This document shows positions 62,155-64,000 of a DNA stretch of 64,000 nucleotides, in pieces. This stretch comes from Streptosporangium canum (GTDB lineage: Bacteria > Actinomycetota > Actinomycetes > Streptosporangiales > Streptosporangiaceae). The notes beneath the pieces are model-generated. The model had not been told where the DNA came from. It ran no database searches and saw nothing but the letters and a program-made list of their open reading frames with translations. Numbering within the stretch: the stretch's first letter is position 1; each line of letters starts with the position of its first letter. The position numbers and the translations under genes are program-made. The DNA is taken from NCBI RefSeq assembly GCF_900113865.1, contig NZ_FOQY01000025.1, forward strand, positions 57,694-121,693, given 5' to 3'.

Positions 62155-63633
62155 ATGCCCGACATCAGCACGCTCCCCGGTTTCTACCGGATCGCGCAGG
62201 CCGACCCGGGCCGCCGGGCGGTGATCGACGCCGGCGGCGCGGTGACGACCTACGGCGAGCTGCTCGCCAGGGTCAACCAGGTGTCGCACGGACTGCGGGC
62301 ACGGGGGCTCACCGAGGGCGATGTGGTCGCGGGCGTGCTGCCCAACGGCCTCGACGCGGTGGTCATGCTGATGGCCACCGGGCAGATCGGGCTGTACTAC
62401 GTGCCGGTCAACTGGCACCTGACCGCGGCCGAGATCGCCTACATCGTGGCCGACTGCGATGCCAAGGTCGTGGTCGCCGACCGGGACCACCCCGTGGAGG
62501 GGGCGCTCACCGGCGTCGGCGGGCTGGCCGAGGGCCGGCCCGTGACGGCCCCCGGCGACCGGTCGGCGGGGGCCGTCATGTGGTACACCTCGGGCACCAC
62601 CGGCTTCCCCAAGGGCGTGCAGCGGCCCCTGTCCGGCGCCGAGCCGGAGGCGACGGTCCCGCTCGTCACCTGGTTCCTCGGCGAGGTCTGCGACCTGCGG
62701 CCGGGCGACGAGATCCACCTGGTGACCTCGCCGATGTACCACTCCGCGCCGTGCGCCCACACGATGTTCGCGCTGCACCTGGGCCACACCCTGGTGATCG
62801 CGCCCAGGTTCGAGCCGGCCGCGATCCTCGAACTGGTCGACAGGCACCGGGTGACCAACGCGATGATGGTCCCGACGATGTTCCACCGGATGCTCCGGCT
62901 GCCGGACGAGGTCCGCCGGAAGTACGACGTGTCGTCGCTCCGGCAGGTGATCCACACCGGTGCGGCCTGCCCGGTGGCGGTCAAGAAGGAGATCATGGAC
63001 TGGTGGGGCCCGGTCCTGTACGAGTACTACGGCTCCACCGAGTCCACCATCGCCTTCTCCGTCAAGCCGCACGACTGGCTGGAGCGTCCCGGCACGGTCG
63101 GCCGCCCGGCCCCGGGCTTCGAGGCGAGGATCCTCGACCCGGACGGCGAGGAGGTCCCCGTCGGCGAGCCCGGCATGGTCTACCTCAAGTCGGGGCTCGG
63201 CAGCTTCACCTACCGCAAGGACCCGGCGAAGACCGCCTCCAGCATGCGCGGTGAATGGTACGCCCCCGGCGACATCGGCTTCATGGACAAGGACGGGTTC
63301 CTGTTCCTGTGCGACCGCCGTACCGACCTGATCATCTCCGGCGGGGTGAACATCTACCCCGCCGAGATCGAGGCGGCGCTGCTGGAGCACCCCGCGGTCG
63401 CCGACGTCGCGGTGATCGGCGTGCCCGACGAGGAGTGGGGCCACCGCGTGGTCGCGCTGGTCCAGCCGGCCCCCGGCCCCCGCCCCTCCCCGCGGGAGCT
63501 GCTGGACCACCTCGGCCCGCGCATCGCCCGCTTCAAGCACCCCAGGGTCATCGAGTTCCGCGACGAGCTGCCCCGCACCCCCACGGGAAAGCTGTCGCGC
63601 TCCAGGGTCCGGGAGGAGTATCTGTCCGGATAG
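62155..63633 (+). CDS. acyl-CoA synthetase (FadD-like)
   Basis: A 492-aa AMP-dependent acid-CoA ligase. It has MWYTSGTTGFPKGVQRPLSG (AMP loop), YEYYGSTEST (A5), WYAPGDIGFMDKDGFLFL (A7), DLIISGGVNIYPAEIEAALL (hinge) and TPTGKLSRSRVREEYL with the catalytic Lys. It activates a carboxylic acid as its CoA thioester. ATG 62155 follows a GAGGAGGGG site 17 bp after the dehydrogenase pair, so activation and the first beta-oxidation step are encoded in one operon. Similar ligases act on fatty, aromatic or steroid-derived acids; which one is unknown. Confidence 0.92.
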   Translation: MPDISTLPGFYRIAQADPGRRAVIDAGGAVTTYGELLARVNQVSHGLRARGLTEGDVVAGVLPNGLDAVVMLMATGQIGLYYVPVNWHLTAAEIAYIVADCDAKVVVADRDHPVEGALTGVGGLAEGRPVTAPGDRSAGAVMWYTSGTTGFPKGVQRPLSGAEPEATVPLVTWFLGEVCDLRPGDEIHLVTSPMYHSAPCAHTMFALHLGHTLVIAPRFEPAAILELVDRHRVTNAMMVPTMFHRMLRLPDEVRRKYDVSSLRQVIHTGAACPVAVKKEIMDWWGPVLYEYYGSTESTIAFSVKPHDWLERPGTVGRPAPGFEARILDPDGEEVPVGEPGMVYLKSGLGSFTYRKDPAKTASSMRGEWYAPGDIGFMDKDGFLFLCDRRTDLIISGGVNIYPAEIEAALLEHPAVADVAVIGVPDEEWGHRVVALVQPAPGPRPSPRELLDHLGPRIARFKHPRVIEFRDELPRTPTGKLSRSRVREEYLSG

Positions 63634-63654
63634 GGAGCCGCCGCGGCCGGGGGA

Positions 63655-64000
63655 TCAGAGGGTGATCCATTCGGTGGAGGTGGTGACCTCCTCCAGGATG
63701 TCGGGGATGGGGTCGATGCCGATGCCGGGGCCGGTGGGGACGTCGAGGTGGCCCTCGCGCAGTTCGAACGGTGTGGTGATGTCGGTGGCGTAGTAGCGGC
63801 GGGAGGCGGAGGTGTCGCCGGGCAGGGTGAAGCCGGGCAGGGCGGCCAGGGCGAGGTTGGCGGCGCGGCCGATGCCGGTCTCCAGCATGCCGCCGCACCA
63901 CAGGGCGACGCCGTGGGCGCGGGCCAGGTCGTGGATGCGGCGGGCTTCGAGGTAGCCGCCGATCCGGCCGGGTTTGACGTTGATGATGGAGCAGGAGCCC
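63655..64000 (-). CDS. o-succinylbenzoate synthase/N-acylamino acid racemase-like enzyme (3' part)
   Basis: The C-terminal ~114 residues of an enolase-superfamily enzyme; the 5' part lies beyond the right edge. SIINVKPGRIGGYLEARRIH, WCGGMLETGIGRAANLALAA and LPGFTLPGDTSASRRYY match the o-succinylbenzoate synthase/N-succinylamino acid racemase subgroup, including the E-T-G-I-G-R region of the active site. Members make o-succinylbenzoate for menaquinone or racemise N-acyl amino acids; the C-terminal part cannot separate these roles. It converges on the acyl-CoA synthetase gene with a 21-bp gap. Confidence 0.88.
   Translation of the reverse strand, partial: GSCSIINVKPGRIGGYLEARRIHDLARAHGVALWCGGMLETGIGRAANLALAALPGFTLPGDTSASRRYYATDITTPFELREGHLDVPTGPGIGIDPIPDILEEVTTSTEWITL

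Overview
The window is chromosomal DNA of a high-GC actinomycete. Very high G+C at third codon positions, frequent GTG and TTG starts, 4-bp stop/start overlaps, a PAC2-family protein, actinobacterial gas-vesicle genes and LacI/CebR-type operators all fit Actinomycetota. The gene mix suggests a Streptosporangium/Nonomuraea-like genus, but the genus is an inference. No rRNA, tRNA or CRISPR array was recognised.

Left part (1-15.3 kb): the 5' part of a gamma-glutamyltransferase gene, an ABC exporter with a divergent MarR regulator, a truncated amidohydrolase gene, a secreted M6-like metalloprotease, a membrane-anchored STAND/TPR protein, a tyrosine-phosphatase-like protein, a PAC2-Gfo/Idh pair, an ankyrin protein, a class I terpene synthase abutting a second STAND ATPase, and a tiny acidic protein.

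15.4-21.4 kb: a complete ten-gene gas-vesicle operon on the minus strand (transcribed Y-like, Z-like, A, F, G, O, J, L, S, K) behind a sigma-B-type promoter. Several products carry long Glu/Arg-rich tails.

21.5-30.2 kb: an ABC permease coupled to a rare fusion of an extracytoplasmic alpha/beta hydrolase with an ABC ATPase; a His-rich membrane protein convergent with copC-copD; then a damaged IS200/IS605 element lying between the two ends of a secreted chitin-binding enzyme gene whose catalytic part is gone.

30.3-51.4 kb, the centrepiece: a lipoate-dependent 2-oxoacid dehydrogenase operon (E1alpha, E1beta, E2; no E3) is divergent from a nine-gene nonribosomal peptide operon. The first NRPS protein is C-A-T-TE fused to an MFS exporter. 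It is followed by MbtH, a free acyl carrier protein, an acyl-AMP ligase, C-T, two freestanding C domains, A-T and C-A-T. Both divergent promoters carry a 14-bp CebR/CelR-type palindrome (TGGGAGCGCTCCCA or one mismatch) at the predicted transcription start. This strongly suggests cello-oligosaccharide control of a probable lipopeptide pathway.

51.5-64 kb: a sugar-type MFS transporter, a LacI regulator with a leaderless, apparently self-regulated promoter, a truncated GH5 gene behind an intact operator, an AurF-like diiron N-oxygenase with an SDR, an EamA transporter, a TetR regulator, an orphan histidine kinase, a paired acyl-CoA dehydrogenase plus acyl-CoA synthetase operon, and the 3' end of an o-succinylbenzoate-synthase-like gene. 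Several polysaccharide-degradation genes here are decayed while their regulatory sites remain.
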